Source of the DNA: Lacticaseibacillus mingshuiensis
GTDB lineage: Bacteria > Bacillota > Bacilli > Lactobacillales > Lactobacillaceae
NCBI RefSeq assembly: GCF_016861785.1
Contig: NZ_BOLS01000011.1
Location: forward strand, 34,474-98,473
Length of the DNA: 64,000 nucleotides
Direction: 5' to 3'
Numbering within the stretch: the stretch's first letter is position 1; each line of letters opens with the position of its first letter. Under the pieces are notes generated by a model. It saw only the letters and a program-made list of their open reading frames with translations. It had not been told where the DNA came from and ran no database searches. This document shows, piece by piece, positions 1 to 8,347 of this stretch. The position numbers were made by a program, and so were the translations under genes.

Positions 1-213
1 ATAGGTGCGATAACTGGCCAAGCGGTAATCGAGCATCCACTGGGGCTCCCCTTTTTCCTTGGAGATCGCCCGCACCGTGTCTTCCGTCAGCCCGCGGCCG
101 GTGGAAAAAACGGGCTTGATGTCATCTTTAAAGTCGCCCGGATTGTCATCGGGTAAAAAGTCGATGTCCGCGGCGACCTGTTCGTTGTTTTTCGTATTCT
201 TCGTTTCAGTCAT
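1..213 (-). CDS. sufB: SufB, Fe-S cluster scaffold subunit (N-terminal part, runs off window)
   Basis: First 71 codons of SufB, the scaffold subunit that with SufC and SufD builds Fe-S clusters in the cytoplasm. The visible residues begin MTETKNTKN and continue through an acidic stretch into GEPQWMLDYRL, which matches the conserved SufB N-terminus (residues about 55-65). The ATG overlaps the sufU stop by 8 nt (ATGACTGA) and has a GGGGGAG ribosome binding site. It is the last visible gene of the sufC-D-S-U-B operon. The C-terminal beta-helix core lies outside the window, so integrity cannot be judged. The identification rests mainly on operon position and the N-terminal motif. Confidence 0.88.
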   Translation of the reverse strand, partial: MTETKNTKNNEQVAADIDFLPDDNPGDFKDDIKPVFSTGRGLTEDTVRAISKEKGEPQWMLDYRLASYRTY

Positions 214-649
214 GTCGCTCCCCCTTACTCAAGGCTTGACTTGCCGCCTTCCAGGCCAGCGTGGCGCATTTGATGCGGGCAGGAAAATCATGGACGCCCT
301 TTAAGATCGCCGCATCCCCCAACGCCTCTTCGGCTGGGGCGTGGCCATCGATCACCAAAGTGGAAAAGGTCTCGACAAGTTGTTGCACGGCGGCCGGTGT
401 TTTTCCGATGATCAGGTCAGTCATCAAACTGCCCGAGGCCTGCGAGATCGTGCAGCCGCTGCCGGAAAATTTGGCGTCGGCGACCCGTCCGTCGCTCAGC
501 TTTAGCTGCAAGGTCAGCACATCGCCGCAGCTGGGATTCTGCAGGGTGACACTGTGGTCGTAGTCCGGCAGTGTCCCGTGGTGCCGCGGGTGATAGGCTT
601 CATCCAAGATGACTTGGCGATAGAGTTGATCCAGCTTAGATAACGGCAT
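206..649 (-). CDS. sufU: SufU, zinc-dependent sulfurtransferase partner of SufS
   Basis: A 147-residue protein that accepts persulfide sulfur from SufS and passes it to the SUF scaffold. The three conserved cysteines are visible: Cys41 in NPSCGD (with Asp43), Cys66 in SGSGCTIS and Cys128 in IKCATLAW. In the family these and the Asp bind zinc. Length is normal. I prefer the ATG at 649 to the TTG one codon upstream, because AAGGAGGG sits 6-7 nt before it. The start overlaps the sufS stop by 14 nt, so translation is probably coupled. SufU in place of SufE/SufA is typical of Firmicutes. Confidence 0.95.
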   Translation of the reverse strand: MPLSKLDQLYRQVILDEAYHPRHHGTLPDYDHSVTLQNPSCGDVLTLQLKLSDGRVADAKFSGSGCTISQASGSLMTDLIIGKTPAAVQQLVETFSTLVIDGHAPAEEALGDAAILKGVHDFPARIKCATLAWKAASQALSKGERHD

Positions 650-1838
650 CAAAGACCCTCCTTGCCGACTGGACGGCCGCGATCAGCCGATCGATGTCCG
701 CCTCATTGTTGTAGACGCCCACACTCGCGCGAACGGTCGCCGGCACGCCAAGCCGCGCCATCAATGGCTGCGCGCAGTGATGCCCGGCGCGCACCGCGAC
801 TTGTGCCTCATCCAAGATCGTGGCGACATCATGCGGATGCACCCCGGTGAGGTTGAACGAGACAATGCCGATGCTGGCCTCGTCGCCGTACAGCTGAATG
901 CCATCGATCGCGGCCAAGCCCGTGCGCAGCCGCGCGACCAACGCCTGTTCGTGCGCCCGCACCGCAGCCAGGTCCAGCGTTGCCATGAAATCAAAAGCGG
1001 CCCCGAGCCCGATCACGCCAGCGATGTTCGGCGTGCCCGCCTCGAACTTCAGCGGCACCTCGGCCCAGGTGGTGTCTTGATCCATCACCGTGTCGATCAT
1101 CTCGCCGCCAAATTGCACCGGCGGCATTTTTTCCAGCAAGTCATACCGCCCGTACAAGGTGCCAATGCCGGTCGGCCCGTACATCTTATGGCCGGAAAAG
1201 GCAAAGAAGTCCGCCCCCATGGCCTGCACATCGACCGGCAGATGTGCGATCTGTTGCGCGCCGTCGACGACCATGAAGCCGCCATTGGCATGAACGCGGT
1301 CGGCTAATGGCCGAATCGCGACTGCCCCACCGGCCACGTTCGTCACCGAGGCCAGCGCCACAATTTTCGTGCGCGAACTGATCAACTGTGCGACCTGGGC
1401 CGCATCGGTGTTGCCATCCGCCTGAACGGGCGCGATCACAAATGTCGCTCCGGTCCGCTCGGCCAGCTGCTGCCAGGGAATGAAGTTGCTGTGATGCTCC
1501 GCGCCGGACACGAGAATCTCATCTCCGGGCCGCACCACCACTGGGCCAAAACTGGCGGCCACCAAATTTAGGCCATCGGTGGTGCTACGGGTATAGACGA
1601 TCTCCTCCGGCCGCGCCGCATGAATGTGCGCGGCGATCTGCTGGCGGACCGCCTCGTATTTTTCCGTGGTCGCATAAGCCAACTGGTACAACCCGCGATG
1701 CACATTGGCGTTATCTTCAACATAATAATCGTGCAAGGCAGCCAGCACCGCCTGCGGTTTCTGACTGGTCGCCGCCGAATCCAGATACGTCAGCTCTGGA
1801 TGCGCCGCGAAAAATGGAAATTGCTCACGCATCCGCAT
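636..1838 (-). CDS. sufS: SufS, class II cysteine desulfurase
   Basis: PLP-dependent enzyme that removes sulfur from L-cysteine to give alanine and an enzyme persulfide for Fe-S assembly. Of about 400 residues, the PLP lysine is Lys218 in SGHKMYGPTGIG. The persulfide cysteine is Cys355 in RAGHHCAQPLM, the group II signature. Asp and His cofactor contacts are visible near VVDGAQQIAHL. Two starts are possible. The first ATG (1838) overlaps the sufD stop by 14 nt; the second (1832) gives the 8-nt ATGnnTGA overlap used at other junctions of this operon and may be the true start. The gene is followed by its usual partner sufU. Confidence 0.97.
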   Translation of the reverse strand: MRMREQFPFFAAHPELTYLDSAATSQKPQAVLAALHDYYVEDNANVHRGLYQLAYATTEKYEAVRQQIAAHIHAARPEEIVYTRSTTDGLNLVAASFGPVVVRPGDEILVSGAEHHSNFIPWQQLAERTGATFVIAPVQADGNTDAAQVAQLISSRTKIVALASVTNVAGGAVAIRPLADRVHANGGFMVVDGAQQIAHLPVDVQAMGADFFAFSGHKMYGPTGIGTLYGRYDLLEKMPPVQFGGEMIDTVMDQDTTWAEVPLKFEAGTPNIAGVIGLGAAFDFMATLDLAAVRAHEQALVARLRTGLAAIDGIQLYGDEASIGIVSFNLTGVHPHDVATILDEAQVAVRAGHHCAQPLMARLGVPATVRASVGVYNNEADIDRLIAAVQSARRVFDAVI

Positions 1839-2844
1839 TCACCAGCGTTTCATCGATCGTGTCAAATAATTCCTGCTTCAATTCGGAATCCGCGATCTCG
1901 CCCAGGCCCGCTTCCAAGAAGCCGCGAATCACGAGGCGCTTGGCCAAAGCTTCCTGGAGCCCGCGACTCATCAGGTAATACATTTGCCGCGCGTCGACTC
2001 GGGTGACTGAGGCGGCATGGCCCGCCGTCACATCATTTTCATCGATCAACAGAATCGGATTGGCATCGCCGCGCGCATCTTGATTGAGCATGAGCACCCG
2101 ATTTTCCTGCTGGGCATCACTGCCTCGGGCGCTCTTCACAATGTGGCCGATGCCGTTGAAGATCAGGTGCGCCTTGTCCGTGATCACCCCGTGCTGATTG
2201 ATGTGGCCAACGGTTTTTTGCGCCTGGTTCGTCACCGCGGTCACATAACCGACATGCTGACGCCCGCTGGCAAGCACGCCGACGTTGATCGTCGCATGCG
2301 CCCCGAGGCCATTGAGGTTCACCGTCGCCAGACTTGCGCCGCTGTTGTGGGAAAAACCGGCGATGGTCCAATTCAGCGTGGTGCCGGCGCCAAGATCGAC
2401 GGTCCGCTGCACCACCGCGACCGGCGCGATGAAGGCATCATAGGTGAGCCAATCGACCGTGGCCCCGGCGTCTGCGCTCAGCCACACGCCCACCCCCAGC
2501 ACATCGCCATCAGCCTGCCAACGCTCCTGCAGCACCACATGCGCGTCCTCGCCGACATGAATCTGAATCACGCCGCCGCCAGTGGCCGGGCCGCGCAAAA
2601 CGATTGGCGTGTCCGCATGAAAGCCGGCGGGCACGTCGATCGTGGTCACCTGTTGCGGCGCCGCCAACAACCAGCTGTCCAGCCCGTTGACCGGCTTTTG
2701 CGTCAGCCGATGCGGATGGGCCACTGCGACCGCAGTCGGGGCGACCACATCGGCCGGCGCGCAAGGCGTGTCATCCTTGCCCTGCGCCAAATACCGCGCC
2801 AAATGAATTTTCGGCGTGTTTGGCAGTGTCAACGTCTCAGGCAT
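1825..2844 (-). CDS. sufD: SufD, Fe-S cluster assembly protein
   Basis: Scaffold partner of SufB and SufC. The protein is about 339 residues when started at the ATG at 2844 (MPETLTLP), shorter than the roughly 430 residues common in Bacillus but usual for lactobacilli. An open frame continues 22 codons upstream, but that part lies inside sufC, and 2844 gives an 8-nt ATGCCTGA overlap with the sufC stop. The C-terminal half carries family features such as the region around SARGSDAQQENRVLML, an acidic DENDVTAGHAASV segment with the conserved His, and YYLMSRGLQ. It is the second gene of the operon. Confidence 0.93.
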   Translation of the reverse strand: MPETLTLPNTPKIHLARYLAQGKDDTPCAPADVVAPTAVAVAHPHRLTQKPVNGLDSWLLAAPQQVTTIDVPAGFHADTPIVLRGPATGGGVIQIHVGEDAHVVLQERWQADGDVLGVGVWLSADAGATVDWLTYDAFIAPVAVVQRTVDLGAGTTLNWTIAGFSHNSGASLATVNLNGLGAHATINVGVLASGRQHVGYVTAVTNQAQKTVGHINQHGVITDKAHLIFNGIGHIVKSARGSDAQQENRVLMLNQDARGDANPILLIDENDVTAGHAASVTRVDARQMYYLMSRGLQEALAKRLVIRGFLEAGLGEIADSELKQELFDTIDETLVNADA

Positions 2845-3604
2845 TGGCGTCACCCACTTTGAGATGCTCGTACCCTGTCTTTTCCAATGACTTCGCCAGA
2901 TCCGCACCACCGGTCTCGATGATCTCGCCGTCTTTCATGACCGATACCACATCCGGCACGATATAATCCAGCAGGCGCTGGTAATGCGTAATGATCAGAC
3001 TGGAAAATTCCGGCCCGCGCATCAAGTTCACGCCATGGGCCACGATGCGTAGCGCATCGATGTCCAGCCCGGAATCGATCTCATCCAGCATCGCCAGGCC
3101 CGGGTGGACCATCATCAGTTGCAGAATCTCGTTGCGCTTTTTTTCACCGCCGGAAAAGCCTTGGTTCAAATAGCGATCCGCCATATCCTCAGGCATCTTC
3201 AAGATCGCCATCGTCTTGTCGAGGTCCTTCAAAAACTGCATGATCGGCACCTGATCGTCTTCCGGCCGCCGCGCATTGATCGCCGCCCGAATAAACTCCG
3301 CGTTGGTGACGCCGGAGATCTCCGCTGGGTACTGCATGCCTAAAAACAGGCCGGCCCGGGCGCGCTCATCCACACCCAGGGGCAAAATACTTTGGCCATC
3401 GAGCACAATGTCGCCCTGGGTCACCAAGTAGCGTGGGTTGCCCATGATGGTCTCGGCCAAGGTCGATTTCCCGTTCCCATTTGGCCCCATCAGCGCATGA
3501 ATCTCGCCGGATTTGATCGTCAGATTCACCCCGCGCAGAATTTCCGGATGCTCGGGTTCTTCCTTGACTTTGACATGCAGATCTTTGATCTCTAAAATAC
3601 TCAC
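2837..3604 (-). CDS. sufC: SufC, ATPase of the SUF complex
   Basis: Cytoplasmic ABC-type ATPase (255 residues) that energises the SufBCD scaffold; unlike transporter ATPases it has no membrane partner. Walker A is GPNGNGKST (residues 40-48), the signature is FSGGEKKR (150-157) and Walker B is LAMLDEIDSGLD (170-181). These are characteristic SufC sequences. The start is GTG at 3604 with AGGAGG 8 nt upstream. It is the first gene of the operon and lies just downstream of a good sigma-A promoter. No IscR-like or SufR-like regulator gene is visible next to it. Confidence 0.97.
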   Translation of the reverse strand: MSILEIKDLHVKVKEEPEHPEILRGVNLTIKSGEIHALMGPNGNGKSTLAETIMGNPRYLVTQGDIVLDGQSILPLGVDERARAGLFLGMQYPAEISGVTNAEFIRAAINARRPEDDQVPIMQFLKDLDKTMAILKMPEDMADRYLNQGFSGGEKKRNEILQLMMVHPGLAMLDEIDSGLDIDALRIVAHGVNLMRGPEFSSLIITHYQRLLDYIVPDVVSVMKDGEIIETGGADLAKSLEKTGYEHLKVGDANA

Positions 3605-3633
3605 AAACGTCGCCTCCTAAAGCTTCTTGCCTA

Positions 3634-3662
3634 ATTGTACGGCATCTAATTGTCTAAAACAA
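3634..3662 (-). promoter_or_regulatory. Sigma-A promoter of the suf operon
   Basis: Reading the minus strand, TTGTTT (3657-3662) is separated by 17 nt from TACAAT (3634-3639). The transcript would start about 25-30 nt before the sufC GTG. Confidence 0.7.
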
Positions 3663-3781
3663 ACGGCGACAACCCGTCTCTTGATCCAGGCAGACCATCC
3701 AACTCAATGTACCATATTTTACGAGCCAGCTCGCCTCACTTCAAAACAAATTGAGAAGCCCCGCATCATTGGCCGCGAATT

Positions 3782-3790
3782 TGTTATGAT
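3782..3790 (+). promoter_or_regulatory. Extended -10 promoter before the small membrane protein gene
   Basis: TGTTATGAT is an extended -10 element (TG-n-TATGAT) about 35 nt before the ATG at 3826. No convincing -35 hexamer is seen at 17 nt. Confidence 0.5.
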
Positions 3791-3825
3791 AACTGGGTAA
3801 ATTCAAATCGAAAGGAACGTCCAAG

Positions 3826-4227
3826 ATGGCCAAAACGCAAACGCCCAGTCCCTATGAACAGGCACATCCGCATTACGTCAAAAAGCTAGGCCGGCTGATG
3901 GTGCTCTTTATCGGCGGAGGCTTCCTCCTGGCTGTGGCTTGCGATAGTTGGATGACGATCAAAGGCTACCGCGGCCCCTGGTATCTCGGCCGCGACAGTT
4001 TTGGACACATGGCCAATACCAATATCAGCCCCTTTGTTTTCTTCTTGATCTTGGGGCTGCTTTTGACCACGCTCGCCGCCCTGCTCATGGACTGGCGGGG
4101 CACATGGCAACGCGCCCGAACCGCGCCGAAACCATTTATCGGAACGGTGGTCGCGATCGCGGTCATGATTGGGCTGTTGGTTTTGTTTGGGCCAGACATT
4201 TGGCATTTTCTCAGCCAAGTCGCATAA
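3826..4227 (+). CDS. Small membrane protein with three predicted TM segments
   Basis: A 133-residue protein of unknown function. Hydrophobic segments lie at about residues 24-42, 68-88 and 106-125. The N-terminus is polar (AKTQTPSPYEQAHPHYVKK). A short loop with aromatic residues (YRGPWYLG) follows the first helix. GAAAGGA precedes the ATG by 9 nt. The next gene on the same strand starts 60 nt later, so they may share a transcript. I do not recognise the family; it could be a lactobacillar conserved membrane protein. No signal peptide or enzyme motif is seen. Confidence 0.75.
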   Translation: MAKTQTPSPYEQAHPHYVKKLGRLMVLFIGGGFLLAVACDSWMTIKGYRGPWYLGRDSFGHMANTNISPFVFFLILGLLLTTLAALLMDWRGTWQRARTAPKPFIGTVVAIAVMIGLLVLFGPDIWHFLSQVA

Positions 4228-4286
4228 AGCAGGGAAAAACAGGCGCAGGTTGAGTCACGACCGTATGCAGAAAGAAGGAAAATGGA

Positions 4287-4985
4287 ATGAAATTGGACAC
4301 ACAAACAATTTTGATCATCGGCGGGACCTCTGGTTTTGGGGCGGCAGTCGCCGTTCAGGCCGCAGCGCAAGGCGCCAAGGTGCATGTGATCGGCCGCAAT
4401 GCAGACCGGCTGCAAATTTTTTTAGCCAGCCATCCCGAGCTGACTGGCACCGCACTGGACGCCACTGATGAAGCGGCGCTCCAGGCTTTCTTCACCACCC
4501 ATGCGACATTTGACCATCTCGTCTCCATGCTGGGCGGCGCGGCCAGTGGCGGCTTTCTCTCCGATCGAACCGCTATTCGTGAGGCGATCGAAGGCAAATT
4601 TTTTGCCAACCTTCAGCTTGCCCAGATCGCGTCCCCACATCTTCTTCGCAGCATGACGTTCACGGCCGGCTCGGGTGGCCACCCTAATGACGCGGCTGGG
4701 GCGATCGTGGGCAACCAGGCGATCGCCACCATGGTCCAGGGGCTGGGGGTCGAACTTGCGCCGCGTTTGCGCGTCAACGTGGTCTCCCCGTTTTGGACGC
4801 CGACTGGTCTGTGGCGCACGATGCCGGACGCGCAGCAAAAGCAGCAAGCGGACGCCTTGGCCAGTAGTATCCCGCTTGGCCGCGTCGGGACGATCGATGA
4901 AGTTGCAGCGGCCTACCTTTTCGCCATGACAAACACCTTCATGACAGGCCAGGTCCTGCACATCGATGGCGGCGTGGATCTTTAG
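4287..4985 (+). CDS. SDR-fold oxidoreductase-like protein with atypical active site
   Basis: A 232-residue Rossmann protein of the short-chain dehydrogenase/reductase family. The glycine-rich dinucleotide motif is GGTSGFG (residues 12-18), followed by basic GRNADR, which suggests NADP preference. The C-terminal VLHIDGGVDL matches the family end. The catalytic serine may be Ser129 (FTAGSGG), but the expected YxxxK is missing: the aligned stretch is GAIVGNQAIATMV (about 139-151). The protein may be a non-classical SDR, a regulator that binds NADP, or an enzyme with another mechanism. It ends just before a bidirectional terminator. Confidence 0.85.
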   Translation: MKLDTQTILIIGGTSGFGAAVAVQAAAQGAKVHVIGRNADRLQIFLASHPELTGTALDATDEAALQAFFTTHATFDHLVSMLGGAASGGFLSDRTAIREAIEGKFFANLQLAQIASPHLLRSMTFTAGSGGHPNDAAGAIVGNQAIATMVQGLGVELAPRLRVNVVSPFWTPTGLWRTMPDAQQKQQADALASSIPLGRVGTIDEVAAAYLFAMTNTFMTGQVLHIDGGVDL

Positions 4986-5013
4986 CCGTTGCTCGCACCG
5001 GCAAGACGACAGA

Positions 5014-5048
5014 CAAAAACACCAGCCCACAATGGACTGGTGTTTTTG
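5014..5048. terminator. Bidirectional terminator between the SDR gene and metI
   Basis: A perfect 12-bp stem (5014-5025 with 5037-5048) has A-rich and T-rich flanks on either side, so it can end transcripts from both converging genes. Confidence 0.85.
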
Positions 5049-5059
5049 TGCCTGACAGC

Positions 5060-5758
5060 TTAGTGATGCAATTTTTTGGCAATGATATCGCCGACAAACT
5101 GAACGATGAAGACCATGATCAAGATCAAAATCGTGGCGACCCAGATCACGTCGTTCTTGAAGCCGTTGTAGCCGATCTGAATGGCGAGGTTCCCCAAGCC
5201 ACCACTGCCGATCGCCCCAGCCATCGCGGTCAACCCGATGACCGAGATAATGGTCAGAACGCCGACACGGACGAGCTCAGAAAGGCCTTCGCGCAGGTAG
5301 ACACGCCACACCATGGCCAGCGGCGAGAGACCCATCGCTTCGGCCGCTTCAACGACCCCAGGATCGATGGTCAACAACGCATTTTGCACCTGCCGCGCGA
5401 AAAACGGGGCAGTGCCTGCGACCAACGGCACCAACGCCGCAGTCGGGCCGATACCGATGCCGACCAGCGCCCGAGTGACTGGATCCAAGACGGCGAGCAA
5501 AATGATAAACGGAATCGCGCGGAAAATGTTGACGAGCTTATCGAGGATAAAATACGCCGGGCGACTTTCCCACAAGCCGTGGTCGTCGGTCAGCACCAGC
5601 AAGACGCCGAGCGCAAGGCCGATGACGCCGGCGATCACCGACGTCCAAAAGGTCATGTAAATGGTGTCCTTGGTGGATTGGATGAAGCCCGTGTCGCCGC
5701 TCCAGTTCTCAACGACATTTGGCATGATCTTCTCGATCCAATTTTCTAATCCGGTCAT
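5060..5758 (-). CDS. metI: MetI, methionine ABC importer permease
   Basis: Inner membrane permease (232 residues, about five TM helices) of the D/L-methionine importer. The EAA loop that docks on the ATPase is visible as [19 protein letters not shown], followed by the conserved helix ending [13 protein letters not shown]. Length is normal. The start overlaps the metN stop by 4 nt (ATGA), so the two are translationally coupled. It is the last gene of the metQ-metN-metI operon and is followed by a shared terminator. Confidence 0.94.
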   Translation of the reverse strand: MTGLENWIEKIMPNVVENWSGDTGFIQSTKDTIYMTFWTSVIAGVIGLALGVLLVLTDDHGLWESRPAYFILDKLVNIFRAIPFIILLAVLDPVTRALVGIGIGPTAALVPLVAGTAPFFARQVQNALLTIDPGVVEAAEAMGLSPLAMVWRVYLREGLSELVRVGVLTIISVIGLTAMAGAIGSGGLGNLAIQIGYNGFKNDVIWVATILILIMVFIVQFVGDIIAKKLHH

Positions 5759-6816
5759 GCGGGGGTCTCCTCCTTTCCATCCAGGGCGACCACGGTCACA
5801 TCATTGTCATGCAGATAGGTAAAGGCCCGCGCAAGGTCTGCGCTTGTCCCGGACAGCACCACGATCAAGTTACCAAACGGGGTGCCCTGCAGGATCTGGA
5901 TGTCGCCAAACAAAATGTTGGCCGTGACTTGGTAGTCTTTAAACAGCGTTGCGACAAGTGGCTGGTCCGTGCTCGCACCGACATAAGTCAGCCTGAGCAG
6001 GCGATCGCTTGGCGCCAAATTTTGCACAGCCGGCTCTTGGCGAACCGCTTCAAGCGCCGCATCCAACTGAATGGTGGTGTCGATGAAGTCCTTGGTCAGC
6101 TGCTCTTTCGGCTGGGCAAAGATCTGAAGGAGATCGCCGCGCTCAATGATCCGGCCGGCGTCCATCACCGCGACCTTGTTGCAGATCTGCTTGACGGCTT
6201 CCATTTCATGGGTGATCAAAACGATCGTCAGGCCCAACGTTTCATTCAGATGCTTGAGCAGATCCAGAATCGATGAGGTGGTTTTGGGGTCCAGCGCGCT
6301 GGTCGCTTCATCAGAGATCAGGATCTCGGGGTCACTGGCCAACGCCCGGGCAATGCCGACACGCTGTTTTTGGCCCCCGGATAATTCCGCCGGATACGCA
6401 TCCGCGCGTTCGTCCAGACCGACGAGTTTCAGCAGGCTATCAACTTTGGCCTTGATCTCCGCCTTGCTCTTGTGGCCTTTTAGGGGAAAAGCCACATTTT
6501 CAGCAATGGTGCGGGAATTCATCAGGTTAAAATGCTGGAAGATCATGCCGATGCGCTGGCGCTCCTGGCGCAACTGCTTCGCGTTCAGGCTCAGCATGTC
6601 TTGCCCAAGCACCAGGCTCTTGCCACCGGTCGGGCGCTGCAACAGGTTGATCGTGCGCACCAAGGTGGATTTGCCGGCGCCGGAATACCCGACAATGCCG
6701 TAGATATCGCCTCGGCTGACGGTCAGATCGACATGATCGACCGCGTGTACTTCCTGCCCTTTTTCACTGAACTGCACATCGATCTGTTGCAGCTCGATCA
6801 CTGTTTCACTCGCCAT
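5755..6816 (-). CDS. metN: MetN, methionine ABC importer ATPase
   Basis: ATPase of the methionine importer (353 residues). Walker A is GYSGAGKST (43-51), the signature LSGGQKQR starts at 145, and Walker B is [13 protein letters not shown] (164-176). The C-terminal 80 residues form a NIL (ACT-like) domain, with [17 protein letters not shown] at its start. In characterised MetN proteins this domain binds methionine and shuts down transport (trans-inhibition). The gene sits between metQ and metI, with 21 nt separating it from metQ. Confidence 0.96.
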   Translation of the reverse strand: MASETVIELQQIDVQFSEKGQEVHAVDHVDLTVSRGDIYGIVGYSGAGKSTLVRTINLLQRPTGGKSLVLGQDMLSLNAKQLRQERQRIGMIFQHFNLMNSRTIAENVAFPLKGHKSKAEIKAKVDSLLKLVGLDERADAYPAELSGGQKQRVGIARALASDPEILISDEATSALDPKTTSSILDLLKHLNETLGLTIVLITHEMEAVKQICNKVAVMDAGRIIERGDLLQIFAQPKEQLTKDFIDTTIQLDAALEAVRQEPAVQNLAPSDRLLRLTYVGASTDQPLVATLFKDYQVTANILFGDIQILQGTPFGNLIVVLSGTSADLARAFTYLHDNDVTVVALDGKEETPA

Positions 6817-6837
6817 GTTCTTCCTCGTTTCTCTTGA

Positions 6838-7650
6838 TTACTTCCAAGCTGGAACGGCTGCGCCTTTGTAGTACTTCTTGATCAAAGCCGCGGTGCGATC
6901 AGACTGATAAGCCTTCACGATCTTCTTGTAGGTCTTGTTGTCCTTATCCTTGCTGGACTTTGCGGCGATGATGTTGATCCATGGATGCGCCGCCTTGTTC
7001 AGATCGGAAACGGCGATGGCCTTGTCTGGGTTGAGGTCGGCCGCCGCAGCGATATCGTTGGTGACGATCGCGGCTTGCACATCGTTCAGGCTACGGGCAA
7101 CTTGGGCCGCATCCAATTCGGAGATCTTCAGGTCAAGCTTGTTGGTCTTGATGTCCTTGACCGTTGGCTGGCTCGCATCATCCAACTTGATGATGCCTTC
7201 CTGATCCAGCAACTGAAGCGCACGCCCTTCGTTAGATGGATCGTTTGGTACGGAGACGGTGTCGCCCTTCTTGAGATCCTTCAGCGACTTGATTTTGTTG
7301 GAGTAAGCGCGGATCGGTGCGATGTAAGTATCGCCGACAGACACGATCTTGGTGCCATTCTTCTTGTTCCAGTTGCCGAGAAAATCATAGTGCTGGAACG
7401 AGTTGAGCTGAATGTCGCCGGCTTCCAGAGATTTGTTTGGCTTGTTGTAATCACTGAACTCGACAAGCTTGATGTCGACATTTTCCTTCTTCAGGCGCTT
7501 TTGAATGTCTTTCCAGATCGGCAAGTCGTTTGCCATGATGCCGACCTTCACGGTATCAGGGCTGCTGGCACTGCTATTCCCACAAGCCGCCAAAGCCAAA
7601 ACTGGTGCGATCACTGCTGCTGCCAAAGCTAATTTTTTTAACAATTTCAT
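6838..7650 (-). CDS. metQ: MetQ, methionine-binding lipoprotein
   Basis: Substrate-binding lipoprotein of the NlpA/MetQ family (270 residues), anchored outside the membrane. It has a Lys-rich signal peptide and a lipobox LALAAC with the acylated Cys near residue 23. Typical binding-protein sequences follow (KVGIMANDLPIWKDIQ, GDTVSVPNDPSNEGRAL). The true start is the ATG at 7650 with AGGAGG 9 nt upstream; the in-frame extension to 7719 falls inside the T-box leader and terminator and is not coding. It is the first gene of the operon, and premature termination in its leader should set expression of all three genes. Confidence 0.95.
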   Translation of the reverse strand: MKLLKKLALAAAVIAPVLALAACGNSSASSPDTVKVGIMANDLPIWKDIQKRLKKENVDIKLVEFSDYNKPNKSLEAGDIQLNSFQHYDFLGNWNKKNGTKIVSVGDTYIAPIRAYSNKIKSLKDLKKGDTVSVPNDPSNEGRALQLLDQEGIIKLDDASQPTVKDIKTNKLDLKISELDAAQVARSLNDVQAAIVTNDIAAAADLNPDKAIAVSDLNKAAHPWINIIAAKSSKDKDNKTYKKIVKAYQSDRTAALIKKYYKGAAVPAWK

Positions 7651-7689
7651 GATGATTATCCTCCTAATGTTTGCCCCAAACGCGGATCG

Positions 7690-7975
7690 TTGCCACAAAA
7701 AAAATCCGCTCCTAACCAAAGTTAGAAGCGGATCATCCGCGGTACCATTCTAATTCGACCGTGCGTGCACACACAGTCCTCGCTAACGGGTCGTTTTCAA
7801 CCCGTGTGCAAGATAATGGTTGCCACCCATTGCAGCCTTACCGCCAAGCGGTTCGGTGCACCGATCCGTGAGCCATGTTCGCGACCACCTGCTTCCCCGC
7901 TCTCAGCTAACCGGGTTTTCTGTGCAGCTCAGTGATCACTACTCTCTCACATCGTTCGTTTGTTGCGTTGAATTG
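7690..7975 (-). ncRNA. T-box leader RNA of metQNI (probably tRNA-Met responsive)
   Basis: The stretch between gcvH and metQ holds a T-box riboswitch. The T-box itself (AGAATGGTACCGCGG on the minus strand, about 7736-7750) precedes a stem whose 3' arm is followed by a run of T. Upstream, at about 7880-7910, stem I elements resembling GAGAGC and GGTGGTCGCGAAC are present. Uncharged cognate tRNA would stabilise the antiterminator. I infer methionine from the downstream transporter; AUG triplets occur in the stem I region, but I could not fold it well enough to fix the specifier codon. Confidence 0.85.
7697..7733 (-). terminator. Regulated terminator of the T-box leader
   Basis: On the minus strand the arms ATCCGCTTCTAAC and GTTAGGAGCGGAT (one mismatch) surround a short loop and are followed by seven or more T. 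The T-box sequence just upstream can pair with part of the 5' arm, the usual antiterminator arrangement. Confidence 0.85.
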
Positions 7976-7981
7976 ACTATG

Positions 7982-8010
7982 ATACTAATCAACTTTCAAA
8001 GCCCTGTCAA
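7982..8010 (-). promoter_or_regulatory. Sigma-A promoter of the T-box leader and metQNI
   Basis: Minus strand: consensus TTGACA (8005-8010), 17-nt spacer, TAGTAT (7982-7987). Transcription would begin near 7975 and give a leader of about 325 nt. Confidence 0.85.
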
Positions 8011-8053
8011 GCAGTTCTCGCAAAATAATTTTCCATTCTTGCGCCACGCCGCG

Positions 8054-8344
8054 TCAGGCCTTGATCTCCGCAATCCAATTATTCTTGCGCTCAGGGTCGT
8101 CCAGCAGCGCCGGGGTCGCGTTGGCCGCCTCGTTCACGGCAACGACTTGCCCAGAAAGCGGCGCATCCAGATCGAGCACCGCCTTTTCCGCCTCAACGGA
8201 TAAAAACGCGTTGCCGACTGTCACCGTTTCACCAACGGCTGGCAACTTTGCAAACTTGATCTTGCCAAACGCTTCTTGCGCGCCTTCCGTCAGACCGATA
8301 CGCACCCGGTCATTTTCTGTTTCCTGCCAAAAATATTGCGCCAT
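8054..8344 (-). CDS. GcvH-like lipoyl carrier protein
   Basis: A 96-residue protein resembling the H protein of the glycine cleavage system. The lipoylation site can be aligned: VEAEKAVLDLDAPLSG places Lys54 where GcvH carries lipoate, and PLSG matches the hallmark that follows. Length is short compared with the usual 125 or so. No gcvT, gcvP or lipoate ligase gene is nearby, and lactobacilli generally lack glycine cleavage. The protein may instead be a lipoate relay or redox carrier (GcvH-L type). It follows rodA by 3 nt and so ends the shape-gene operon. Confidence 0.85.
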   Translation of the reverse strand: MAQYFWQETENDRVRIGLTEGAQEAFGKIKFAKLPAVGETVTVGNAFLSVEAEKAVLDLDAPLSGQVVAVNEAANATPALLDDPERKNNWIAEIKA

Positions 8345-8347
8345 GAG

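Noticed and set aside
2017..2862. Long plus-strand open frame opposite sufD (281 codons)
   Set aside because: It is antisense to a certain gene, is rich in Arg and His as expected for a reversed G+C-rich frame, and has no ribosome binding site.
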